Assembly (NCBI RefSeq): GCF_030445035.2
Contig: NC_080673.1
Location: 199,824,216 to 199,888,215 of the forward strand
Length of the DNA: 64,000 bases
Direction: 5' to 3'
Source: Dasypus novemcinctus
Lineage: Eukaryota > Chordata > Mammalia > Cingulata > Dasypodidae
Made by a program: the position numbers and the translations under genes
In this document: positions 1 through 10,245 of the stretch, in pieces
How the letters are laid out: each line of letters begins with the position of its first letter
Position numbering within the stretch: position 1 is the stretch's first letter
The notes under the pieces: model-generated
What the model saw: only the letters and a program-made list of their open reading frames with translations
Database searches by the model: none
Told to the model about the DNA's origin: nothing

Positions 1-1562
1 TCAAACTCATCTCACACTTCCTTCTGATTTAGTCCCAGGAGTTTTAAATGGGAAGGTAGCAAATTCCAGATCAGGTTTCAGTAGAATTCATGGGAAATAA
101 AGGAGACAGTAGAATGTCAGAGGACAGAAAAAAAAAATTGATAGACTCAAGTGAGAAGTAGACAGCTCTTAGAGGGCCAAAGAATGAAGGGATGGGTTAC
201 AAACCTAAAAATAAGTGCAATAAATAGATAATATTCCCCTCTAAACAGTAATATAGTAATGTTTGTGCCACTAGAAATGCAATAACTGACAGAGTTAAAT
301 ATTCATGTGGAATTGGAAGCCTAAAACCTCAAGAATCAATTCCATTCCAAACAGGAGTGATACTCTAGATTTCTTCAATATTTTTCTTTTAATAATGACA
401 TTGAAGTTAGATAGAATATTAGATAATAAAAACACATTCATCTTATATTCCTGGATGGAAAAGAAGTGATATTTGGTTGGTAAACAAAACTGCCCTTAGA
501 ATATAATGAAAGGAAATTAATTTATTATCAGAGTCTGAAGTATCTGATTCAGGCAGGCAGAGTTCAAGACAAGGCTGAATGGTAATGAGGTTTTGTAAAG
601 AATATCTTTCCAGCAGAGGAAAATGTTACCAACTCAAGAGAATGAATGCTGGAACTGAGCCCCGTTGGCCTCCTGGTGCCTTCCATAGTATAGCCTTCAA
701 TGCTGCTCTCCCCACCCTGGCTCACATTCAACCTCCCCTCCTCTCTGCTTCCATGTTTCAAATTCTGCATTCAGGGAATCCTGACTAAGACTCTCAGATT
801 TTACTTTATATTGTAAATAAGAGGATTCATAACTGCTTTTGCAGGAAAAATCTGACCATGGAAAAAAAAAGCATAATTACTTATATTATGGCTAAAAAAT
901 ATAGCCTATCTTTTTAATGTGTCTAGGTAGTGAGATTAAGAGAATACCAAAAGTATTTTTTCAATTAAAGTTTTAAGCTTGAGATGTGAAGCAAAGCTCA
1001 AGGTAAGATGCAGAAAGAGCTCATTCAGAGCTATTGATCATTTCCAGGACATTGTCCAAATCTGTTCCTTACTCCAAGAACCATCATCTGAATGAGATAT
1101 GAAGGATTAAATTCACCCATAACCCATTCATGAACATATACATAGATGGCTAATAGGACACATTATGAGAGGTCTAACCAGGGAAGCTCACCGTGGGGCT
1201 CAGCTCTGATGCTGAGGACACCTGGAATGTGAGAGGCTTCCTAGTTTTTCTGTAAGGGTAAAGTAACATGAATCAACTATAGGAAAGGACTGTAACAAAA
1301 AAGAATAAAAAGAGTTAACATCGGCCTCAGCTCAGCTCCCAATGGTCCCAGTTTGGGGCATCAAAAGCATTAAATGACAATCAAGGCATTTGGGGCCCTT
1401 GGTGACCTTAAGGCATACAACACATCTGAAGATTGGAAGTCCTTGTAAACCATGGAGAACATGGAGTGGTAACTCCCCCAGTCATAGAGTACTCTGCAAA
1501 ATCTATGATATAAATAGACCTCAAGGACTTGAGGAAAAATAATTACTAATGAATTTAAAATG
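1..1562. repeat. Segmental-duplication remnant, left-most copy (modules Z and Y)
   Basis: No gene is seen. Bases 1 to about 1010 align by eye with 15670-17000 and with 33470-34130 (shared stretches such as 'gcaataactgacag' and 'cctggatg'). Bases 1080-1562 align with 13400-13860 and 23940-24350 (shared 'aaggcacacaaca' type stretches). I call these modules Z and Y. In the copy further right the modules occur in the order Y then Z, so this copy is rearranged or has lost intervening modules. The Y module stops abruptly at about 1562, where an L1 begins. Identity looks like roughly three in four bases, so the duplication is old. Confidence 0.6.
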
Positions 1563-2540
1563 GAGGAAACCCACATAGATGATGGATGCAATTCTGCTTG
1601 CTGTTGTAGGTATTCTCTGTTCCCTGGTGGTAGCTGACCGTCTTCACCTCCCTGTCAGTTGACCTAGGTAAGTCCAACAAACCAGAGAGTAGAAGTTGCA
1701 ACTCTGGTAAGGCTCAGGGCCCAGCTGGCACATGAGCAGTCCAGAGATTCAAGTCTCCTAAGTATACACCAACCTCAGTGTCAACCACAGTTTCAGTAAA
1801 AGTGACAGAAGAGGTATGTGTAGAAAGGTCACATCTGAGTCCAACTCCATCACACTCAGGAGCACAAACTCCAAAGTATGGCCCACTGATAAGGCACCAA
1901 ACTCCAGAGCCAACTGACATGATGTAGAACCTGTGGGTCTCTGTAGCCCTCAGGAGCATCAGTACCTGGGATTGTATCTACTTTGGCTACCTCTGGGGTC
2001 CTGCTGAGGTGTGCATAAGCGCAACCCCTCTGATGACCTCCCAACTCTTTTTTGAAGACGCTTAGCCATATAAACTCATCTAAGTCCCCTCTTGATATGG
2101 AGGTGGAATGGATATCACCATCCCAGGGTCCATACGATGGAGAAATAAAATATGGATTACACTGGACTTACTGATATTCTACTAGAACTCTTGTGACTAG
2201 GAATAGAAGAAAATGTAACATTGATGTGGAGAAAGTGGCCATAGTAGTTGCTGAGGGCAGGGAGAGGGAAGAAGAGATGTGATGTGGGGGCATTTTTGGG
2301 ACTTGGAGTAATCCTTAATGATATTGCAGGGACAGATGCTGGACATTATATACCCTGCCATAACCCACTGAATGGACTGAGGGAGAGTGTAAACTACAAC
2401 ATAAACTATTATCCATGTGGTGCAGCAGTGCTCCAAAATGTATTCCCCAAATGCAATGAATGTGCCTCAATGATGAAAGAAGTTACTGATGTGGGAGGAG
2501 TGGAGGGGGTATATGGGAACCTCATATTTTTTTTACATTT
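1563..2540 (+). mobile_element. L1 3' fragment with 5' inversion (twin-priming structure)
   Basis: This is the 3' UTR of the xenarthran L1 subfamily seen elsewhere in the window. The right part (about 2085-2530) is in sense orientation and ends in the L1 3' terminus 'gggaacctcatattttttt'. It is the reverse complement of 2560-3045. The left part (about 1563-2080) is in the opposite orientation and matches 3046-3560 directly. In the L1 consensus these two pieces are adjacent, so the element is one insertion whose 5' half was inverted, the usual product of twin priming. No protein is encoded. Reading frames crossing this stretch are by-products of the inverted repeat. Confidence 0.8.
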
Positions 2541-2544
2541 TTTT

Positions 2545-5500
2545 CTTCTTTATTTTCTTTTAAATGTTACATTAAAAAAATATGAGGTCCCCATATACCC
2601 CCCACCCTACCCCACACATTACACCCCTCCCACATCAACAAACTCTTACATCATTGTGGCACATCCACTGCAACTAGCAAATACGTTCTGGAGAACCACT
2701 GCAGCACCTGGACAGTGGTCCACATTGTAGTCCACACTCTCCCACAGTCCATCCAGTGGGCCATGACAGGACACACAATGTCCAGCATCCGTCCCTGGAG
2801 CACCACCTAGGACAACTCCAAATCCTGAAAATGCCCCCACACCATCTCTCTTCTTCCCTCTCCCAACCATCAGCAGTCACCGTAGCCACCCTCTCCACAT
2901 CACTACTACAATTTCTTCACTTACTAATCACAATAGTTCCCCAGCAAAACACCAGTAAGTCCACTCTAATCCATACTTTATTCCTCCATATTGTGGACCT
3001 GGGATGGCTATGTCCATTCCCCCTCTACATCAAGAGGGGATTTAGATTCCACATGGATGATGGAAGCAATTCTCCTACTTGCAGCTGTAGGCACGCTTGG
3101 CTCCCTGGTGTTGAGGTTGACCCTCTTCACCTCCCTATCAGCTGACCAGGGTAAGTCCAATAAAGCAGAGGGTAGGAGCTGCAAGTCTGCTGAGGCCCAG
3201 GGTCTAGCTGTCACATGGACAGTTCTGAGATCCAGGTCTCCTGAGTATACACCAACTCAAACGCCAACCACAGGTCCAGTAAAAGTAACAGAAGAGGCAT
3301 GTGTAGAAAGGTTATATCTGAGTCCAACTCCATCACACTTAGGAACACAAACTCCAAAGTAGGGCCAACTGACATGGCACTGAACTCCAGAGCCATCTGC
3401 CTTGACCATAGAATCTGTGGATCACTGCAGCCCTCAGGAGAACCAGCACCTGGGTTTCCATCTACCTTGGCTGTCTCTGTTACCCTGATGAGGCATGCAT
3501 AAGCATCACCCCCTGATGACCTCCCGACTCTTTTTTGGAGACTCTTAGCCATATAAAATCACTTGTCCTTTCCATTTCCCCCTTTTTATCCAAAGTCAAA
3601 AAGCAGTTTTTAACACCTGATATCACATGCAGGCTGAGATATTCTGCCGGTGTGAGTTGACCTCTTTGTTCATGGTCTTTTTCTAGTTATATCATCAGCT
3701 GGTGCTTGGTAGTAATCCCTTGGTGCCAGGAAGGTTCATCCCCAGGAGTCATGTCCCATGCTGGGGGGAAGACAATGCATCTACATGCTGAGTTTGGCTT
3801 AGAGAGTGGCCACATTTGAGCAACATGGGGGCTCTCAGGAGGTAACTCTTAGGCACCCTGCAGCTCTAGTTCATATTTCAGGCACACAGGCTCATAATCA
3901 GAGCCATCAGTATCAAGGGCTCATTGTTGGACCATCCATCTTTATTGATCTTTGCCATTGTACTTGGGGGATTGTTGTTTTTCCATTGGGGAATGTGATA
4001 GAGCTCCCCCGGACAGGAATTCAGCACTCTCTTATCTGTCATTTCCAACTGAAACCACTATGAAAATATCCAAACCTTTCTATGTACCCTGTATACATGT
4101 CCCTGGAGAACTCCCTGTCAATTGTGTGCCCCCCGCCAATGACACCCCACACAAGTGCTCCTCCCCCACCATAGTTGAACCTCTCTGTAGTCCAAAACTT
4201 CTTCAAAAAGGAAGTCCAATATATTGCCAGGTTCCATTAATAGAAAAATGGAATATAGTGATGGATTTAAAGGTTAGATATAGAATACATAGAAGTTTAG
4301 AAAAATTAAATAAAGGAAAAATAAATTGGGGTATCAAAGAAATGAAAAAATGAAAAAGCTTTTGACATTTTGCCTTTCATCACTGCTACAGGTGTTGCCC
4401 TGTATGTACAGTGTCAAGGCAATTTCTTCCATTTCTTCCTCAGTATCTACCTCCTTTTTTTTTTTTTTTTTCCTGATTATTAAGTTTCTCTTGACATAAG
4501 TTTTAGGTCACAGTAATTCACATATACAATATATGGTACTTCCACATATCCAATATCAAACCCTTTGTCTCTTCCCCAACAGTGATCTTTTACACGTTCA
4601 TATTATATTTGCTGCAGCTAATGTACAGATATTGAAACGATAGCTTTCAAACATGGTTCCATTTGGGTTTATATTATGGTTTATATTTTAAACTATGTAA
4701 TTTTCTAAATTTTTAGTTATCTTATGTTTTTCATTATGATTTACATTTTAGCCTATAGATTTTATACATTTTTAGTGTAATTTAACATGACCTATATCCA
4801 CCATGATATGATCTTATGGAACACTTCCATTGCCCCCCAGTTACCCTGATTCCGTGTATTCAACACCTCTTTCCCCCTCCCCTCAGGGCCCACCATGACA
4901 ATCAGTCTTCATTATTTGAGGGACCATATTCAGAGATACTTGCAAAAATGTTGAGGGTTTGACATACTTGACTGCCCTAACCACCGATTCATGGGAGCCA
5001 CCAATTCTCTCAAGAGATACAATTCCCTCTGTTTGAGAACATCAGTCCTCCCCAGGCTGTGGGTATACCTTCACTCTCATTGTATGGGTCTCCACCCAAG
5101 GATATAATCCACTATGACAAAATGAGCACTTACACAGTCCCCAGAAGCTTGCCCTGTGTCAGATGCCCCTCTCTTAAGCATCCCAAACAGGCAACCTTCC
5201 ATATTATATTCTCTAAAGAGTTTTCTCTGCACCACAATTTCAACCACATACTTGACAATCTCTCATGATCAAATGTTCCCTCACCCTCTCCCCAATTTCT
5301 TCAGAAATCTGACTCATCCTTCCACCCCTAGCACTCCTAAAGCCCATGCAGCCCCACCCAAAGTTATCCCTATGCCCTTCCCTTACAAATACTTACCTCC
5401 AGCTTATCATAGATTTCACCAATGTAGATGTCAGCTCACAACCTTCCTCTACACTCCAACTACCTTAAAGTTTATCATTCAGTCTCTAGCTCTCTGAGAA

Positions 5501-5740
5501 AGCTTGGTTTACTTATTTCATATCAGAGAGGTCATGTAGTATTTGTCCTTCAATGCCTGGGTTGCTTCACTCAACGTAAGGATCTCAAGATTCATCCATG
5601 TTATCACATGTGTATGTAGTGTATTCATTCTTTTTTTATATCTTTTTTTGTCTTTATTTTTTTAATATTACATTCAAAAAACATGAGGTCCACATATACA
5701 CCCCAGCCCCCCGTATTCGTTCTTAAAACTGAGTAGTATT
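2545..5740 (-). other. 3' UTR of the antisense L1
   Basis: No coding capacity. The terminal 500 bases recur at 2085-2530 (inverted), 30485-31047, 51031-51339 and 56303-57093, which fixes this as the L1 3' end. Close to the terminus is a C-rich stretch on the plus strand (2598-2640, G-rich in L1 sense), the usual polypurine tract of L1 3' UTRs. The region is unusually long for an L1 3' UTR. A T16 run at 4457-4473 might mark an additional nested L1 end that I cannot separate. Confidence 0.65.
5633..5712 (-). mobile_element. Nested 80-bp L1 3'-end insertion
   Basis: The sequence has the T-rich start and 'acatgaggtccacatatac' terminus of the same L1 family, only about 80 bases long. It interrupts the end of ORF2/start of 3' UTR of the large antisense L1. 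It is flanked by a near-perfect 12-bp target-site duplication: gtattcattctt at 5621-5632 and gtattcgttctt at 5713-5724. This is an extreme 5' truncation. Confidence 0.8.
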
Positions 5741-5756
5741 CCATTGTATGTATATA

Positions 5757-7215
5757 TCACATTTTATGTATCCATTCATCTGTTGATGGGCATTTGGGTT
5801 GATTCCAACTTTTGGCAATTGTGAATAGTGCTGCAATGAACATTGGTGTGCATATATCAGTTTGTGTCCTTGTTTTCAGATCTTCTGGGTATATACCAAG
5901 CAGTGGAATTGCTGAGTCATATGGCAAATCTATAGCTAGTTTTTTGAGAAACTGCCAAACTGTCCTCCAGAATGGCTGGATCCTTCTGCATTCCCACCAG
6001 CAGTGGATGAGATTTCCCATTCCTCCACATCCTCTCCAACAATTGTAGTCTTCTGTTTTTTTCATAGCTGCCAATCTTATGGGAGTAAGATGGTATCTCA
6101 TTGTAGTTTTGATTTGCATTTCCCAATAGCTAGAGATTTGGAGCATTTTTTCATGTGCTTTTTAGCCATTTGTATTTCTTCTTTGGAGAAGTGTCTGTAT
6201 AAATCTTTTTCCCATTTTTTAAATGGGTTGTTTGTCTTTTTATTTTCAAGATATAGGAGTTCTTTATATATGCATGATATAAGTCTCCTATCAAATATAT
6301 GGTTACCAAATATTTTCTCCAACTGTGTAGGCTCCCTTTTTACTTCCTTTTTTTTTTCTTTTTTTTTTTTTTAAGAGTTATTTACTTATTTAATTCCCCC
6401 CCTCCCCTGGTTGTCTGTTCTCTGTGTCTATTTGCTGCATCTTGTTTCTTTGTCCGCTTCTGTTGTCGTCAGCGGCATGGGAAGTGTGAGGTAGGCTGCA
6501 CTTTCTTTCATGCTGGGCGGCTCTCCTTACAGGGCGCACTCCTTGCGTGTGGCTCCCCTACACAGGGGACACCCCTGCATGGCAGGGCACTCCTTGCGCG
6601 CATCAGCACTGCGCATGGGCCAGCTCCACATGGGTCAGGGAGGCCCGGGGTTTGAACTGCGGATCTCCCATGTGGTAGACGGACACCCTAACCACTGGGC
6701 CAAGTCCGTTTCCCCCTTTTTACTTTCTTGACAAACTCCTTTGAGGTGCAGAAGGCTTTAATTTTTAGGAAGTCCCATTTATCTATTTGTTCTTTTGCTG
6801 CTCATGCTTTTGGTGTGAAGTTCATGAAGCCATTTCCTATTGTAAGGTACTGTAGATGGTTCCCAACATTGCTTTCCAATATCTTTATGGTCTTAGTTCT
6901 TATATGTAGGTCTCTGACCCATCTTGAGTTGATTTTTATATAAGGTGTGAGTTGGTAATCCTCTTTCATTCTTTTACATATGGATATCCAGTTCTCCAGG
7001 CACCATTTGTTGGAGAGGCCATTGTCTCCTGCCTTTTTTTGGTTATTGTTTGCTTGTAAGATTGTTTTCCAGCCATTTGCTTTCAACATCCTTGAATCCA
7101 TGGGTCTAAGATGTGTTTCTTGTAGACAGCATATAGATGGGTCATATTTCCTTATCCAGTCTTCCAGTCTGAATCTTGACAGGTGAGTTTAATCCATTGA
7201 CATTCAGTGTTATTA
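5757..7215 (-). pseudogene. L1 ORF2 remnant, N- and C-terminal ends fused by deletion, SINE-interrupted
   Basis: ORF2 normally encodes an endonuclease-reverse transcriptase of about 1270 residues that nicks target DNA and copies L1 RNA. Read on the minus strand, an N-terminal stub of the endonuclease domain starts near 7215 (conceptual LNVNGLNSP) and runs to KANGWKTILQANNNQKKAG. At about 7028 it is joined in frame to the C-terminal part (LENWISICKRMKEDYQLTPY onward). Everything between, including the RT domain, is missing. A DAS SINE splits the C-terminal part at 6348-6713. The last piece (6146-5757) ends with [13 protein letters not shown], the typical C-terminal region. Stops and frameshifts are present, so no active protein is expected. 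Confidence 0.85.
6348..6713 (-). mobile_element. DAS-type SINE (long form)
   Basis: Antisense SINE: a T-rich tail at the left, then 'tctgtgtctatttgctgc' and 'tccatgtggtagacggac'-like sequence ending in the reverse complement of a tRNA-Ala-derived head with its internal RNA polymerase III boxes. It is flanked by a target-site duplication (ccctttttacttcc at 6334-6347; ccctttttactttc at 6714-6727). It sits inside the L1 ORF2 remnant, so it is younger than that L1. The family is known from armadillo genomes and is the strongest clue to the host lineage. Confidence 0.88.
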
Positions 7216-7230
7216 CTTTCAATGAATTAT

Positions 7231-8211
7231 TTATGTTAGCCATATTTTCTTTGGACTTTTGTCATATTTTGTTTGGTTTTTTCTCTTTTTGTCTTTTTTT
7301 ATTGCTCTTACACTGTTCTCCAACTCTGTCTCTCCTGTTTTTTTCCTTTCTTCCTGCAGAACTCCCTTTAGTATTTCTTGAAGGGCAGGGTTCTTGTTGG
7401 CATACTCTTTTCTGTTTATCTGTGAATATTTTAAACTCTCCATCATTTTTGAATGCTAACTTTGATGGATGGAGTATTCTCAGTTGGAGTTTTTTTCTTT
7501 TAGTACCTTGACTATATCATACCACTGCCTTCTTGCCTCCATGGTTTCAGATGAGAAATCAGCACTTAATCTTATGGAGCCTCCCTTATATGTGATGGTT
7601 CTCTTTTCTTTTGGTGCTTTTAGAATTTTCTCTTTGTCTTGAGCATTGACTAATTTGACAAGTATATGTCTTGGGGTGGGCCTGTTGGGATTTATGGTGT
7701 TTGGGGTGCATTGTGCTTCCTGGACATGTACATCCATCTCTCTCAGTAGATTTGGGAAGTTTTCAGCCATCATCCCCTCCAACACCCCTTCTATCCCCTT
7801 TCCCTTCTCTCCTCCTTCTGGGATGCCTATAATATGTATGTTTGTGCATTTTGCATTGTCATTCAGGTCCCTAAGTCCCAGCTGGATTTTTTCTATCTTT
7901 TTAATCAATCAGTTCTGTTTGGTTTCAGATGTACTTTCTTCCATGTCACTAATTGTCTCCTCTGCCTCTTCTAATCTGCTGCTATTTGCTGAGAGTGTGT
8001 ATTTGATTTTTTGAACTGTGGTGTTGACCATCATATCTGTTACCTTTTTGCATATGTCTGCAATTTCCTCTTCAAGTGTTTTCTTCATATTGTTAATCTC
8101 TTCCTTTACTTCATTAAGTTGGTCTCTAATATATGTTTTGAGATCTTTTATTATTTGTCCGATGTTCTGCTCCCCTTCCTGGTTTTTAGTTTGTTCATTG
8201 GATTCGGCCAT
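7231..8211 (-). pseudogene. L1 ORF1 (RNA-binding chaperone), broken
   Basis: ORF1p is the trimeric nucleic-acid chaperone of L1. The minus-strand start codon at 8211 begins MAESNEQTKNQEGEQNIGQI. Residues about 20-95 form a heptad-rich coiled coil (EVKEEINNMKKTLEEEI). An in-frame TGA at 7909-7911 interrupts right after the coiled coil. The same frame then resumes into the RNA-recognition region (GIPEGGEKGKGIEGVLEGMM) and the C-terminal domain (RPTPRHILVKLVNAQDKEKI). A later stop and frame change precede the terminal piece with NPALQEILKGVLQEE (about 7390-7360). Order and total length fit a standard ORF1p, but it cannot be translated as one protein. Confidence 0.88.
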
Positions 8212-8879
8212 GTTTTCCTGATTATTGGTTTGGTTTGTAGTTTTTGTTACTGTCTGGTCATCATTTTATCTTGACAGGTTTAATTGGTTCCTTAGCTTCT
8301 TTGTCTAGTCTTGGGGATTAATTAGTTGTTGTTTGTGCTTAAGTGTTATGTCTTCTCTTTGTCACTTTGTTCTTCTTACTCTGTTTTCTTGTTGCCTGCT
8401 AAGTTCACTTTGAAGGAAAATATTAGGGCTAGGGAAAGAAAAATGAGTAAGAAAAGAAAATGTATAAAGTAGTATTGGTAATAAATGTTAACAGAGCAAC
8501 AATGTGAGATCTAGGAGAATGGATATTAGACTCATGTAAGTTGTACAGAGTTATAGCAGTAAGTAGAGCACCTATAATGAGACAGTCAACTGAATATGGG
8601 GAGGAATATAGTATGAATTAAAAGACCAGTGTTTTCATGAAAGAGGGAAAGCAAAAAGAAAGACAATAATGTCAAGAGTGGATAAAAGACAGAAAACAGA
8701 ACAAAGGTATTAGAAATAAAAAGTCAGACAATTTGGGCCCAAAGAAAGGGAAGTAGAATGCAAGAGAAACAGTAGATGATGGAGGATAGAAAGATGTGGG
8801 GGAAAGTGTAGGTGGCCAAATCAGTACACACAGAAAAGAGGAAATGGAGGATGAAGAAACACAGCAAGTGTGAAGTGCT

Positions 8880-9092
8880 CCCTGCAGCACATATTATATA
8901 AAGAAAATAAAATAAAAAAAGAAGAAAAAGAGAGAAAAGAAAAAAGAGAAAAAGGGGGAACAAAGAAAAGGAGGGGAAACAAGCAAGAAAAAGAGGGAAA
9001 AAAAACTAAATAAATGAAAGGACCTTGGGGGATAAAATGGGAGAAAAAAACAGGAGACAATGCAATATTAGCAACCACGACAAAAACAAAAA
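8880..9092. repeat. Low-complexity purine tract (A/G rich on plus strand)
   Basis: Almost pure purine on the plus strand ('aaaaaaagaagaaaaagagag', 'aggaggggaaacaagc'). It lies inside the L1 5' UTR, so it is a pyrimidine tract in L1 sense. No other function is visible. Confidence 0.8.
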
Positions 9093-9751
9093 CAAAAAAA
9101 GAACCAATGTTTTAAGCTAGGAATCCTCTTTGCAGTTAAATAATATGCTTAGGGATCTGACCTTCCCCCTTTCTCCCTTCCTCATTTCTCTCTCTCCCAG
9201 AGCAGCAGGAAAGCTGCCTGAGAGGTCCGGTAGGAGATTCAAGAGGGTCCTTGTTGAACTAAACACAGAAGATGATGATGACTCTATTTCCAGTGTGAGA
9301 GCACCTACACCTCACCAGAAATCCTAAAAATGCTATTGGAAGCTTGAATAGCACCTCCTACAGTCCCTCCCTCTTAGGTGTGCTAGGAGAGGTCTAATTG
9401 ATTTTCTGACTCCACCTTCTCCCAGACCAAGTTTCCTATCCCAGGATGTTTAGGCAAACTGGGCTTTCTCAGCAGATTCGCCTCTCCTTTCTTCCCAGGC
9501 TCTCCCAAGTCAGTTGGTACACTCCTCCAAGTTCAAGGAGAGAGAGAGAAAAAAAGCAACACAAAACCCAGAAGGCTAGGGTAATCAAAGACCTCAGATG
9601 GACCTCAGGGCATGGTGGATTCCGGGATGGGAAGTCCGTGATATTGCAGACTCAAGGTGTGTGAGTCTCTGGAGTGTGGGCCACCAAGGTTTAGGGGACA
9701 CAGACCTGGGAACCATGCATCTGGTTAACACAGGGCCTGAGAAGACCGCAG

Positions 9752-10150
9752 CACAACAAAGCCTTCAGGGATTGCAGTGGCTGGGCCGCCAGCCCTAGGG
9801 GGAGAGGTCCTGCCCCCAACTTCTGACCTCGGTGTCAGAAACCCAAAATTCCACCTCTCACAAGAATCTCTTCTGTCACTGACTCACCAAATCAACATCC
9901 AGACACTTCCTGCCCTACAAGCCCCCAAAATAGCCTGCTCAGGGCTTGGGAAATCTTCAGCTCAACAAAGCCTTCAGGAATTGCTGCAGCCAGGCTGCCA
10001 GCCCCAGGGGGAAGGGTCCCACCCACAACCTCTGGCCTCCGTGCAAGAGACCCAAAATTCTACCTCTTGCAAGAATCTCCTCTGTCACCATCCCACCAAA
10101 TCGATGTACAGACACCTCCTGCCCTGCATACACCTGAAACAGCCTGGTCC
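9752..10150 (-). repeat. Two tandem 5' UTR monomers of L1, period about 209 bp
   Basis: The unit starting at 9752 ('cacaacaaagccttcaggg') recurs at 9961 ('ctcaacaaagccttcagg'). The two run in parallel through 'cccaaaattc(c/t)acctct(c/t)'. 'caagaatctc' and 'ccaccaaatc'-like stretches follow, then 'cctgccct'. The spacing of about 209 bases and the position next to the 5' end resemble the promoter monomers of rodent L1s. Confidence 0.75.
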
Positions 10151-10245
10151 AGCAGGACTCCAATCCTACTCAGCCACTTCTTTGCAGGAGAGATTATGAA
10201 GTGTACTCACTTAGACACCATCTTGCCCAGCCTCCTCCATACCAC

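Larger units (their letters stand above)
2545..10245 (-). mobile_element. Long antisense L1 (LINE-1) with 5' UTR, ORF1, internally deleted ORF2 and long 3' UTR
   Basis: Read on the minus strand, the order is a 5' UTR beginning near 10245 ('gaggctgggcaagatggtg', an L1 5' end with an AAGATGG motif), ORF1 starting at 8211, ORF2 remnants from about 7215 to 5757, and a 3' UTR of about 3 kb ending in T-rich sequence near 2545 (poly-A on the minus strand). Nested inside are a mini-L1 (5633-5712) and a DAS SINE (6348-6713). The element is inactive: ORF1 has an in-frame stop and ORF2 lacks most of its endonuclease and all of its reverse transcriptase domain. No flanking target-site duplication could be found. 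The left end abuts another L1 tail to tail and the right end abuts a different duplication module, which suggests later rearrangement. Confidence 0.85.
8212..10245 (-). promoter_or_regulatory. L1 5' UTR with promoter region
   Basis: About 2 kb lies upstream of ORF1 on the minus strand. It starts with an AAGATGG motif near the 5' terminus, a common position for a YY1-type site in L1 promoters. It contains two tandem monomers (9752-10150) and a long polypyrimidine stretch in L1 sense (plus-strand purines, 8880-9092). No protein is seen; small frames here are chance. Confidence 0.7.

Noticed and set aside
2248-2730. 160-codon frame across 2248-2730
   Set aside because: Spans the junction of two tail-to-tail L1 3' UTRs; the residues are a by-product of the inverted repeat.
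7480-7908. Stand-alone 142-codon protein gene on the minus strand
   Set aside because: It is the C-terminal half of L1 ORF1, separated from its N-terminal half by one in-frame stop.
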